Source: Bacillota bacterium
Lineage (GTDB): Bacteria; Bacillota; Desulfotomaculia; Desulfotomaculales; VENG01
Direction: 5' to 3'
NCBI GenBank assembly: GCA_009711705.1
Contig: VENG01000005.1
Location: 248,001-312,000 of the forward strand
DNA length: 64,000 bases
The notes under the pieces: model-generated
Databases searched by the model: none
The model's input: only the letters and a program-made list of their open reading frames with translations
What the model was told of the DNA's origin: nothing
In this document: piece after piece, positions 16,128 through 23,660 of the stretch
Layout of the letters: every line of letters begins with the position of its first letter
Numbering within the stretch: the first letter of the stretch is position 1
Translations under genes and position numbers: made by a program

Positions 16128-16926
16128 TACTTATCACCCTTTTTTCTAACTTATCTATTAGATGATCAACCGCACTCTGAGCATCTCCGGAAAATATCTC
16201 CCCTTGATTACGCTGCGGCGGGGGAAAAATTTTGGTAACGGAGGTAGCCGAACCTTTAAGACCCATCATGGACTGGTCCGCCTCCATGTCTTTAGCGCTA
16301 ATAATACTGGGACGGTAGCGGGCACCCCGAAGCATGTTGGGCAAAGAAGAGTAACGAAGTTCATTCAGACTTTTTTCCACGGTTATTAAACAAGGCAGGC
16401 GTGACTGCACAATTTCATAACCATCCTCCAGCTTGCGCCTGACCTTCAAACTCTTCTCCTCTGAATTGATAGCTAAGATGGAATCCACGTAAGTCAACTG
16501 GGGGAGATTAAATCTCCTGGCGATTCCCGGCCCCACCTGGGCAGTATCACCGTCTATGGCTTGTTTCCCACATAAAAGAATATGAAAAGGTTCTTGCCGG
16601 GCAATCATATCAATACCACTGTACAGTATATAACTGGTGGCCAGGGTATCCGAGCCGGCAAAAACCGCATCACTTAGCAAAAACCCTTCGTCTACCCCCA
16701 TGGAAATACACTTTTTGATGACCTCCACAGCGCCCGGCGGGCCCATAGAAATCACTGTCACCTTGCCGCCTAACCTTTCCTTGATGCTTACGGCTTCCTC
16801 AACCGCATGGGCATCATACGGGTTAAGAATGGATGGAGCCCCGGACCGGTCCAAAGTGTTAGTCACTGGGTCGATCTTAACTTCGGTAGTATCGGGAACC
16901 TGTTTGACGCAAACGATTATATGCAT
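16117..16926 (-). CDS. fixA: Electron transfer flavoprotein beta subunit (FixA/EtfB)
   Basis: The 269-aa protein shows the EtfB signature at the N-terminus (MHIIVCVKQVPDTTEVKIDP), followed by NPYDAHAVEEAVSIKE, a nucleotide-binding GKQAIDGDTAQVGPGIA (about residues 118-134) and CLITVEKSLNELRYSSLPNMLRGAR. In bifurcating ETFs this subunit holds the extra flavin and NADH site; whether this one bifurcates cannot be decided here. ATG 16926 is chosen over an in-frame GTG that overlaps the ribosome site. A CRP/FNR-type palindrome lies 118 bases upstream. Confidence 0.94.
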   Translation of the reverse strand: MHIIVCVKQVPDTTEVKIDPVTNTLDRSGAPSILNPYDAHAVEEAVSIKERLGGKVTVISMGPPGAVEVIKKCISMGVDEGFLLSDAVFAGSDTLATSYILYSGIDMIARQEPFHILLCGKQAIDGDTAQVGPGIARRFNLPQLTYVDSILAINSEEKSLKVRRKLEDGYEIVQSRLPCLITVEKSLNELRYSSLPNMLRGARYRPSIISAKDMEADQSMMGLKGSATSVTKIFPPPQRNQGEIFSGDAQSAVDHLIDKLEKRVISNGS

Positions 16927-17043
16927 TAAAATCACTTCCCCTTTTAGAGGTTGTTAACTCCGCTCCTCAAAGCTTTATCATCTTGCACACGTCCAAAATA
17001 ACATGAAAGACATTTCCATGATGTAATCAATACGTCGTTTTTA

Positions 17044-17059
17044 TGTGATTTTTATCACA
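17044..17059. promoter_or_regulatory. CRP/FNR-type operator upstream of fixABCX
   Basis: TGTGATTTTTATCACA is a perfect TGTGA-N6-TCACA palindrome, the consensus of CRP-family regulators and close to that reported for HcpR. It lies 118 bases before fixA and 183 bases from the end of the convergent-side CBS gene. Confidence 0.6.
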
Positions 17060-17177
17060 CATGGTGGTCCCCCAAAGCGTAATGACTGGCTAAAAAGGAA
17101 AACATATAGCCTTTTACCGTCACTTCATTCTTTTGGAGCGAGTAGTTTTGCCAAATCTATGCACGTAACATTATTTA

Positions 17178-17213
17178 GGGCTCAAAATCAGGGGATACCT
17201 GATATTTGAGCCC
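17178..17213. terminator. Intrinsic terminator-like hairpin
   Basis: The arms GGGCTCAAA/TTTGAGCCC continue through an inner CAGG/CCTG, with the best T-tail (TTTTCTTT) on the plus strand. It lies past the end of the tandem CBS genes. Confidence 0.6.
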
Positions 17214-17241
17214 TTTTCTTTGGTAAAACATGGTTTTTTAT

Positions 17242-17730
17242 CTAAAAATACTGGTCAATAATCCGGAAAATGTCCAAAGTACGTAGAATCCCTACCGGTT
17301 TGCCGTTTTTTAATACCGGCAGCGAATTAATCTGGTGCCTCAATAAAGCCATAGCTGCACTTGCCACGTCTGATTCCGCGTCTATGGTGGCCAATGTTAA
17401 GGGGCGCATAACATCTTTTACACGCACTTTGGATTCGCGGCGTAATTGCTCGGTAAAATACCATCCCCATGATTCAGCCTTGATGCTTATTTCCTCATCC
17501 AACTCCTGGAGTCCCACCGCTTTAAGCAGTCCCCGGAGGGTTAATAGCCCCGTTAGACTACCGTCTTCTTTCAACACAACAACACTTCTATGCCCGTACC
17601 ATGCTTTCCCGTCGCGGTGAAAGGAATATTGCAGCACTTTGATGGCCTCATAAATCATTGCATTTTCTGAAATGGTTGAATAATCCTCTATAGGTACCAT
17701 TATTTCTTCGGCCCTTTTAGTAATTGGCAA
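17242..17730 (-). CDS. CBS-domain pair protein (copy 2)
   Basis: This 162-aa protein consists of two CBS motifs (about residues 8-75 and 100-158; conserved VKDVMRPLT, INSLPVLKNGKPVGILRTLDI). CBS pairs bind adenosyl nucleotides and act as energy or redox sensors. TTG 17730 is chosen because AGGAGG lies 8 bases upstream and because it makes the protein the same length as its paralogue upstream. The stop is TAG. The two paralogues share the central WYG, LTLRGLL and HxxNS(I/L)PV blocks, so they arose by tandem duplication. The partner enzyme is unknown. Confidence 0.85.
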   Translation of the reverse strand: MPITKRAEEIMVPIEDYSTISENAMIYEAIKVLQYSFHRDGKAWYGHRSVVVLKEDGSLTGLLTLRGLLKAVGLQELDEEISIKAESWGWYFTEQLRRESKVRVKDVMRPLTLATIDAESDVASAAMALLRHQINSLPVLKNGKPVGILRTLDIFRIIDQYF

Positions 17731-17747
17731 TTGGAATCCCTCCTGGT

Positions 17748-18236
17748 TTAATCCAAAAGCTCGCCGATAATCCAAAAAGTATCTATGGTACGAACTATCC
17801 CCACCGGTGATTTACCACTCATTACCGGAATCGAATTTACCTTATGTGTAATCATCAATTCCACTGCTTTAAATATGTAGTCATCTTCTTGTACAAATAC
17901 ATAGCTGAAAGGACGCATCAAATCTTTTACCCTAATTTGAAATTGGTCGGACATATTTGGTAAGAAAAATAGACCAGTGGGATCAGTCTTGAGAAGATGA
18001 TCAGTCATACCTTGCAGTCTGAAGGCATTAAGGAGTCCTCTGAGGGTCAAAATACCTGTGGGCACATTTTTTTTGCCCAGGACCAGCAGTGATTGAAAGC
18101 CATACCAGGTACCATCCTTTTCGTGAAAGAATTTTTTTAAGATCTCTACTGCGTGAGCTATATATACTTCTTGTTGAATTTGAGGATAGTCGTTAACAGA
18201 AACCATTATATCCTTACAGGTTTTTGTAAGGTACAC
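17748..18236 (-). CDS. CBS-domain pair protein (copy 1)
   Basis: This 162-aa CBS-pair protein is the paralogue of the next gene (17730-17242), aligning end to end. The conserved blocks are CKDIMVSVNDY, GTWYGFQSLLVL, TGILTLRGLL, RVKDLMRPFS and HKVNSIPVMSGKSPVGIVRTIDTF. Two CBS motifs alone form one Bateman module. The GTG start at 18236 has GGGGAGG 7 bases upstream. A 17-base gap separates it from the next start, so the pair is an operon. Confidence 0.85.
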   Translation of the reverse strand: MYLTKTCKDIMVSVNDYPQIQQEVYIAHAVEILKKFFHEKDGTWYGFQSLLVLGKKNVPTGILTLRGLLNAFRLQGMTDHLLKTDPTGLFFLPNMSDQFQIRVKDLMRPFSYVFVQEDDYIFKAVELMITHKVNSIPVMSGKSPVGIVRTIDTFWIIGELLD

Positions 18237-18333
18237 ATTATCACCTCCCCGAAGTCACTTGTTCAAGTATGTTATTTCACATTTGCAATAAGTTTACCTC
18301 TATGCTTTGAATATGAATACTGCGGCAAAAAAA

Positions 18334-18364
18334 ATTCCGGTTTCATGTTAATAAGAAACCGGAA
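18334..18364 (-). terminator. Intrinsic terminator
   Basis: The 11-bp stem ATTCCGGTTTC/GAAACCGGAAT is followed on the minus strand by eight T. It lies 25 bases past the stop of the 43-aa gene and insulates it from the CBS operon. Confidence 0.9.
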
Positions 18365-18389
18365 TGTCTTTACTTCTATATAAAAAAAA

Positions 18390-18521
18390 TTAAAAAAGTA
18401 AATTCACTAGAATTGTGATTGCTGCCAGGGCACCAACAGCTGCACCATTAACCTTTTTCTTGCTCATTTCACAGCGTGCCATTTCAATTTGGAAAAAAGG
18501 CTTCTCAAAATTCCTTTCCAT
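18390..18521 (-). CDS. Small membrane peptide, 43 aa
   Basis: A 43-codon frame with ATG 18521 and GGAGG 10 bases upstream encodes a peptide with a charged N-terminus (MERNFEKPFFQIEMARCEMSK) and a C-terminal hydrophobic helix (AAVGALAAITILVNLLF). It is flanked downstream by a strong terminator, which supports a real transcription unit. No known family is recognised; a single-span regulatory or stress peptide is possible. The longer frame on the opposite strand lacks a ribosome site and is rejected. Confidence 0.6.
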   Translation of the reverse strand: MERNFEKPFFQIEMARCEMSKKKVNGAAVGALAAITILVNLLF

Positions 18522-18637
18522 CCAGTTTCTTCCTCCTTCGGCCACCGGAATGCATCTCCTTTCTCCGGAACAACCTCTCGTATTAACGACTTTTTCTTTT
18601 AAATGTGCAAAATGAATGCCAGGCTATCTAAGTTTTT

Positions 18638-18669
18638 AAACCGCATGTCGATTGCATTTGCGGTTTTTT
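18638..18669. terminator. Terminator-like hairpin
   Basis: The arms AAACCGCA/TGCGGTTT are followed on the plus strand by six T. No plus-strand gene precedes it, so its role is unclear; it separates the 43-aa gene from the sigma-54 module. Confidence 0.4.
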
Positions 18670-18694
18670 AATTTTCTAGAGTGTATGAGATTTA

Positions 18695-18706
18695 GTCAAC
18701 GTTGAC
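18695..18706. promoter_or_regulatory. Candidate enhancer site for the sigma-54 activator
   Basis: The perfect 12-bp palindrome GTCAACGTTGAC is centred about 108 bases upstream of the predicted start of the 18782 sigma-54 promoter, where NtrC-type activators usually bind. No equivalent copy is seen before the second promoter. Confidence 0.35.
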
Positions 18707-18781
18707 CGGATTTTGAACACTCGCTAGTACTTAGATTCGTTTTTTATCAGGGGAAAGTTGACTTCAAATTCTTGTGAAAAC

Positions 18782-18797
18782 AGGCACGGACATTGCT
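18782..18797 (+). promoter_or_regulatory. Sigma-54 promoter 1
   Basis: AGGCACGGACATTGCT has GG at 18783-18784 and GC at 18795-18796, with exactly 10 bases between, matching the -24/-12 consensus. It is preceded by TTGTGAAAAC, which is also found before promoter 2. Transcription would begin near 18808, ahead of the first small membrane protein. Confidence 0.88.
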
Positions 18798-18910
18798 TTG
18801 TTTTTGGCTAAAGGAAGTGTAGCAGTAAAAAGGTGGCATTGTGTTTAGCAAGTGAAATATGCAACTTTCTCCTGTTGCTAAAAACCAAAAGAGTAAAGGG
18901 AGGTGGAAAA

Positions 18911-19177
18911 ATGGCCACGGGAAAGAAACTGGAAACAAAACGTGCGGGGCTTTTTAAGGCGCTTATTTACGGTGTGGTGTCTGTAATATTTTACGTACTG
19001 GTCTTTACGCATACTGATTATATTCTTGCTATATTGTTCAGTAAGACCATAAAAGCTCCTATATTATCAATAGCCCTTGCATTATTAGCATCTGGCCTGT
19101 ATGGGACTTGTACATCGAAGTTTTTCAAACATACCCTGGAAAAAGCACTTGAATCCCAACAACTTAGGGAAGAGTAA
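18911..19177 (+). CDS. Small two-helix membrane protein (copy 1) of the TauE module
   Basis: The 88-aa protein has two predicted transmembrane helices (about residues 17-37 and 48-68), a conserved FTHTDYILAILFSKTIKAP loop and a helical charged tail KFFKHTLEKALESQ. It is a paralogue of the 19629 gene over the full length, with about half the positions identical. I do not recognise a named family. ATG 18911 follows GGGAGGTGG by 5 bases. It lies behind a strong sigma-54 promoter, and its paralogue sits directly before a TauE/SafE permease, so it may be an accessory subunit of that transporter (inference). Confidence 0.8.
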   Translation: MATGKKLETKRAGLFKALIYGVVSVIFYVLVFTHTDYILAILFSKTIKAPILSIALALLASGLYGTCTSKFFKHTLEKALESQQLREE

Positions 19178-19355
19178 CTGCATGTGATATAATGTGCAAA
19201 GCTGTTTTCGTGTTCAACAAAAAGAGTTTGTCCAACCGTTAATCAATTTTGTTTCTGCTAGCAACCACAAGCTGTACCGGAGGATATTAAAGATAGACTC
19301 ATATAAAGTAACTGAAAATTATGATATTTCAAAGCTGCCATATTTTTTACCCCGT

Positions 19356-19470
19356 GCGCGACAAGTGCAGGGGGTATTTATTTTTCGGGTCCGGTTGATG
19401 AAAATATGGTCACCTATGACTAAAATTTCATCAATCATGTTGCCGATAGCCTTAGAAAAACCGCGCGACA
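19356..19470. promoter_or_regulatory. Direct repeats upstream of sigma-54 promoter 2
   Basis: GCGCGACA occurs at 19356-19363 and 19463-19470, each inside an imperfect dyad (GTGCGCGACAAGTGCAG; CGCGCGACACGCACA). They lie about 160 and 55 bases before the predicted start of promoter 2 and could be activator sites. The remainder of 19178-19490 shows no convincing gene. Confidence 0.3.
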
Positions 19471-19494
19471 CGCACATTTTAGCTTTGTGAAAAC

Positions 19495-19510
19495 TGGCAC
19501 GGCTATTGCT
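19495..19510 (+). promoter_or_regulatory. Sigma-54 promoter 2
   Basis: TGGCACGGCTATTGCT matches the -24/-12 consensus: GG 19496-19497, ten bases, GC 19508-19509. The flanks (TTGTGAAAAC before, AGCTAA after) resemble promoter 1, so promoter and gene were duplicated together. It drives the second small protein and the TauE/SafE permease. Confidence 0.92.
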
Positions 19511-19628
19511 CTTTATATAAATAGCTAATTTAAAATGGTCTTTTGATCAATTTGAGGGAGGGGTGTTGATTTAGTATTAAAAAGTACTAACTGCTTAGTA
19601 AAATCGAATTAAAAAGGGAGGAATACTA

Positions 19629-19898
19629 GTGGCGGAAACAACCAAAACACTGGAATCTAAAAAATTGGGGCTCACAAAAGCAGTTGTATACGGTACTGCA
19701 ACACTAGTTTTGTATTTCTTGGTATTTACTCATTCAAAGTTTGTGATTGATGTTATATTCAGTAAACAGATTCAGGCTCCGGCACTTGTTATAGCACTTG
19801 TGCTGCTGGCCTCTAGCCTTTACGGGACAGCAGCAAATAAGTTCTTCAAGCACACTTTAGAGAAAAAGCTGGAATCCCAGCTAACAAGAGAGGAGTGA
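19629..19898 (+). CDS. Small two-helix membrane protein (copy 2) of the TauE module
   Basis: This 89-aa paralogue of the 18911 gene shares GLTKAVVYGTATLVLYFLVFTHS, an FSKQIQAP loop, LLASSLYGT and KFFKHTLEKKLESQ. It has two membrane helices with both termini probably on the same side. GTG 19629 follows AAAAGGGAGG by 7 bases. The stop lies 4 bases before the TauE/SafE start, so the two are translationally linked, consistent with a small subunit or stabiliser of the permease. It has no recognised family. Confidence 0.82.
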   Translation: MAETTKTLESKKLGLTKAVVYGTATLVLYFLVFTHSKFVIDVIFSKQIQAPALVIALVLLASSLYGTAANKFFKHTLEKKLESQLTREE

Positions 19899-19902
19899 TC
19901 TC

Positions 19903-21000
19903 ATGGGCGGAGAAATTCCGGTTGGAGTAGAAGCTGTAAAGGCAGTGGCTCTAACGCCCAAGATGGCATTAGAACTAGCGGTAATTGGACTGCTGGGGGG
20001 TACGCTCAGCGGCTTTCTGGGCAGCGGCGGAGCTTTCATCATGACCCCGGCCATGATGAGCCTGGGGATTCCCGGGATCATGGCTGTAGCAGCAAACATT
20101 ACTCATAAGTTTGGTAAGGCCATACAGGGGGCGAAAAAACACAGCGAGTTCGGTAATGTGGATAAAAAGATGGGATTGGTAATGTTTCTGGCTCTATTCC
20201 TTGGGGTTAAGCTGGCGGTCATGGCCAATACAGGTATAGCCGAATCCATGGGCGCGGCTGGTTCAAACCTTTATATCAGTGCTTTCTTTGTAGTGGTGTT
20301 GACTGCCCTGACACTCTTTATGGCCAAGGATATACTGCGTCATAAAAAGGGAATTGTTGACGACGGCTCGGGGGGAGGAATTGCCGAAAAGATAAGGAAC
20401 CTTAATTTACCCCCAATAATGAATTTCCCTATAGCCAAAACAAAGGTTTCTTTGTGGATAGCTCTTTTTGTGGGCCTGGCAACCGGTTTTTTGGCAGGAA
20501 CAATTGGGGTTGGTGGTTTTATAGGTGTTCCGGCTATGATATACTTATTAGGATGTTCCACATACGTAGCTGCCGGAACAGAATTATTTTTGGCTATCTT
20601 TTCCGGAGCCCAGGGAGCTTATTTATATGCTATGGGAGGCTTCACTGACATCAGGATAGCCCTACTGCTTTATGTTGGATCAATGATTGGTATCCAGCTG
20701 GGAGCTATAGGAACACGCATAGTTAGGGGGTACCAAATTAAGCTGGTCATGACTTCCATTATTGCCATGGTGGTTGTCAGCCGGGGGATAATGATTCCCA
20801 GTTATCTTACTGACCTAGGTTATATGAGCATTAGCGAGGGCACAGCAGGTACTTTAAATATGCTAAGTAACGTAGCTTTATTTGGCAGTGGAATTATTGG
20901 AGTCATGATCATCTTTTTCTGGATGATCCAGGCCCTGCGCCGTGCAGATAAGGGCGTAACGGCGGAGGAAAAACAAGGAGATGCTGTATCCTCTCATTAA
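19903..21000 (+). CDS. TauE/SafE (TSUP) family permease
   Basis: This 365-aa integral membrane protein has the two half-repeats of the TSUP family. The first contains GLLGGTLSGFLGSGGAFIMTPAMM (about residues 27-51); the second contains GLATGFLAGTIGVGGFIGVPAMIYLLG (about 192-218). About eight or nine helices are present. TSUP proteins export or import sulfite, thiosulfate, sulfoacetate or other small organosulfur or C2 anions; the substrate is not readable. The second small membrane gene is directly coupled upstream, with sigma-54 control, and a sensor kinase/NtrC pair follows. This suggests an inducible anion-transport module. Confidence 0.9.
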   Translation: MGGEIPVGVEAVKAVALTPKMALELAVIGLLGGTLSGFLGSGGAFIMTPAMMSLGIPGIMAVAANITHKFGKAIQGAKKHSEFGNVDKKMGLVMFLALFLGVKLAVMANTGIAESMGAAGSNLYISAFFVVVLTALTLFMAKDILRHKKGIVDDGSGGGIAEKIRNLNLPPIMNFPIAKTKVSLWIALFVGLATGFLAGTIGVGGFIGVPAMIYLLGCSTYVAAGTELFLAIFSGAQGAYLYAMGGFTDIRIALLLYVGSMIGIQLGAIGTRIVRGYQIKLVMTSIIAMVVVSRGIMIPSYLTDLGYMSISEGTAGTLNMLSNVALFGSGIIGVMIIFFWMIQALRRADKGVTAEEKQGDAVSSH

Positions 21001-21019
21001 AAGTTTATTGGCGTAAGCC

Positions 21020-21059
21020 AATACCATATGCCGCGGCCAAGGCCGCGGCATATGGTATT
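21020..21059. terminator. Near-perfect 19-bp inverted repeat
   Basis: AATACCATATGCCGCGGCC is followed after 2 bases by its exact complement. It lies 20 bases past the permease stop. It lacks a T-run, so it may be an RNA-stabilising 3' hairpin or a Rho-type stop rather than a simple intrinsic terminator. Confidence 0.6.
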
Positions 21060-21152
21060 CCGCAGCGCAAGGAAAATTAGATATAATTCTAAAGAGTAAT
21101 CCTTTGGCGCTGGTTTTATTTTAAATAGAAGTGAGTTTAAGGGGTGGTTTCA

Positions 21153-21779
21153 ATGACTGAACGTGAATTTCTTATTCAATTTTCCCACTTCAAGCAAGAA
21201 TTTCTTGACACATCAAGGCGTCCGGCCAACAAACCGAAGGGAAACAGAAAGAAGGTATTGGAGAACTTTGAGCGGTGGCTGCAGCTCAGGGCAAAAATGG
21301 AAAAGGCTGAGATGACGTTCAGTGATTTTTTGAATAATGTGGTACTAGTCGCCGGTAAGATTTTGGAAAATAATGATATAGCCATATCCTGTCCAGCCCC
21401 GGTATTTAAAGAATCCAAGCGCTGCATAAGCATCTTTAAAAATTCCACTGTATTTTACCGTATAGGTAGGGTAAGGCCCCGGCGCGGCTTTAACAAGGGG
21501 CAGAACATACTGGTCATCGAACTGGTAATGGATGGACACAAGAAGTCAGTATTCCTTCCTTTACTGGAAATGAAAGAGGAGATTGAAGAAAGGTTAGGAG
21601 AGAAGCTGCTGCGGGAACTCCCCCGGACTGAATCAGCAGGGCATTACAGAGTAAAAACTTTTCTTCCTTATCACCTGGTGGAATCAAATGATGTCCAATT
21701 AGTAGCCAGGGATTTGGCCGATTTCATATTGGCTACACTTCCCTGCCTGGAGAAACTGGGGCTAAGTAGGAACCCTTAA
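21153..21779 (+). CDS. Protein of unknown function in the sigma-54 module
   Basis: The 208-aa protein has no signal peptide or membrane helix. It begins with a charged helical segment (residues 1-50). A central part includes SCPAPVFKESKRCISIFKNSTVFYRIGRVRPRRG, and the final part mixes helix and strand (VFLPLLEMKEEIEERLGEKLLRELPRTE). I cannot assign a family. ATG 21153 follows AAGGGGTGG by 5 bases. It lies between the permease and the sensor kinase in the same orientation, so it may be a cytoplasmic partner of the signalling pathway. Confidence 0.72.
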   Translation: MTEREFLIQFSHFKQEFLDTSRRPANKPKGNRKKVLENFERWLQLRAKMEKAEMTFSDFLNNVVLVAGKILENNDIAISCPAPVFKESKRCISIFKNSTVFYRIGRVRPRRGFNKGQNILVIELVMDGHKKSVFLPLLEMKEEIEERLGEKLLRELPRTESAGHYRVKTFLPYHLVESNDVQLVARDLADFILATLPCLEKLGLSRNP

Positions 21780-21860
21780 TTTAATGTAGAAGGTATTAAC
21801 GTAAACGACATATATTATATAGAATAATTTATTTTGCTGATAAACCTTGGGGGGCGCGGC

Positions 21861-23660
21861 ATGTCCAATATAAGCTTCGGAAACAGGCTGTTTCTATTTA
21901 CAGTAATACTGTTAATTTTACCAATCCTTTTAACTGGATATATGCTGCATATTATTGGAAACAGTGAGCTTTCGCTGGTTAAAGAACAGAAAGCAAAGTT
22001 AAACCATGCCGCCTACCTGTTCGAACAGCAATTAGGGGGTAGTTTGGACGGTTACCTGGCCCGAGAAGGAGTACTGCAAAAGAGTAAAGAGGAACAAATG
22101 CAAGCCATCCACCAACGCGTGTCCAAAATCGTTAAAACTTTAAATAAGGATTACCCCGAACTGCATATTGGTATCTATCACAAAAGGCTGGACGTATTTT
22201 TTGATGGTTCAGGCCGTTTTTCCGAGAACTTTTCCCGTCGTCGAAAAGGAGCTTTTTCCGAAGTCCTTTCCACTGGAAAGTCCTATGCAAACAATTTAGG
22301 GGGCGATGAGAAGGCCTGGGTTGAAGTTTACAAACCCTTTTCTCCTAATGGTGAGGTTGAAGGTGTGATCCGAAGTGCTGAAAACCTTGGAGAAACGGGT
22401 TATTACGGTAAGCGTGAAAGTGTGGCCAACACTGTCTATGCCATAATTGTGGTCACAATAATGCTGGGTTTAGGTGGCTCACTTATGATGTTCAGGCAGT
22501 TTGTTAATCAAGTGCAAAGCGTTACAGAAGGGGTTCAAAGCCTGAAAAATGATTTGGGATATACTGTACCCAAGGCTCCCGGTGAACTGGGCGAAATTGT
22601 TGATTCCGTTAATGACCTTGCCAGAAAGATACTGGAATTAAATATTTATAATGATACAATGCTCGCCACAATTGAAGACGCGCTTTTAGTGGTTGATGTC
22701 AACGGTAATGTTGTTATAGCCAATTGTGCAGCCCAAAAATTATTCGAGTTGCCCGGTGAAAATAAAGGTCTTCCATATAACGACGTCTTGCCGAAAAATT
22801 CTCCTTTTATTAATCTTTTGGATGAAACTTTAGAAAAGGAAACCCAGTATGCCGACTTAAATGTTAGCTGGGCTTCATCAAATGGTGTTTTGGAACTAAT
22901 CGTGAGTACTGATACTCTTAAAAACGGCACCAGCACCATAGGAGCAGTTATACTCTGCCGGGACATAACCGAGCATAAAAAATTAGAAGAGCAGGTACAT
23001 CGACAGGAAAGGTTAGCATCACTGGGAAAACTGGTAGCCGGAGTAGCCCACGAAATTCGTAATCCATTGACCTCTATAAGCTGTTATATACAGCACTGGC
23101 AAGACAATAAGAACCCTTCTGCAAAGGCTCTGGCCACCATGAGCAGGGAAGTGGCCAGATTGGATGGGATTGTTAATCAACTTTTATACTTCACCAAACC
23201 TGCGGAGGCAAAATTTAGTTATCATGACATAAACCTGGTCATTAACGGAGTGTTAGGATTTATAATGGAGACATACCAGGGGAAATATAATGTAGTAAAA
23301 ACCCTGGATCATTCGCTTCCCCCTGCCTGGATCGACCGGGAACAGATAGAAAGAGTATTTTCCAATATTCTATTTAACTCCCTACAGGCCATGCCTCAGG
23401 GCGGTACAATAAAAGTGGGGACATACAGATCAAACAACTTCATCGGCATTGATATAACGGATACTGGCTGTGGGATAGCTCAGGAGCACATGGTTCACTT
23501 GTTCGATCCTTTTTACTCAGCTCGCCCTAAAGGTACGGGACTGGGGCTGGCCATTGCCCACGAGATAATTTCTGCCCATGGCGGACACATTGAAGTGGAC
23601 AGTGAAATAGGTAAAGGAACTACCTTTTCATTGTACGTAAAGGCCGGGGAGGTAGAATAA
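21861..23660 (+). CDS. Membrane sensor histidine kinase with PAS domain
   Basis: The 599-aa kinase has a transmembrane helix (about 8-30), an extracytoplasmic sensory region of about 160 residues, a second helix (about 190-212), a short HAMP-like stretch and a PAS domain (about 270-370). A HisKA domain carries phosphoacceptor His397 in AGVAHEIRNPLTS, and a HATPase_c domain has NILFNSLQAMPQGG, DTGCGI and GTGLGLAIAHEI. This is the NtrB/AtoS/ZraS-like architecture. ATG 21861 is preferred because GGGGGG lies 6 bases upstream. The stop abuts the NtrC-type regulator (next codon), so the pair is coupled. Confidence 0.92.
   Translation: MSNISFGNRLFLFTVILLILPILLTGYMLHIIGNSELSLVKEQKAKLNHAAYLFEQQLGGSLDGYLAREGVLQKSKEEQMQAIHQRVSKIVKTLNKDYPELHIGIYHKRLDVFFDGSGRFSENFSRRRKGAFSEVLSTGKSYANNLGGDEKAWVEVYKPFSPNGEVEGVIRSAENLGETGYYGKRESVANTVYAIIVVTIMLGLGGSLMMFRQFVNQVQSVTEGVQSLKNDLGYTVPKAPGELGEIVDSVNDLARKILELNIYNDTMLATIEDALLVVDVNGNVVIANCAAQKLFELPGENKGLPYNDVLPKNSPFINLLDETLEKETQYADLNVSWASSNGVLELIVSTDTLKNGTSTIGAVILCRDITEHKKLEEQVHRQERLASLGKLVAGVAHEIRNPLTSISCYIQHWQDNKNPSAKALATMSREVARLDGIVNQLLYFTKPAEAKFSYHDINLVINGVLGFIMETYQGKYNVVKTLDHSLPPAWIDREQIERVFSNILFNSLQAMPQGGTIKVGTYRSNNFIGIDITDTGCGIAQEHMVHLFDPFYSARPKGTGLGLAIAHEIISAHGGHIEVDSEIGKGTTFSLYVKAGEVE

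Noticed and set aside
18415..18615. 66-codon frame opposite the 43-aa peptide
   Set aside because: No ribosome site, and it is the antisense of a gene that has one together with a terminator.
19194..19490. 98-codon frame upstream of sigma-54 promoter 2
   Set aside because: No ribosome site and no recognised family; it overlaps candidate activator-binding repeats.
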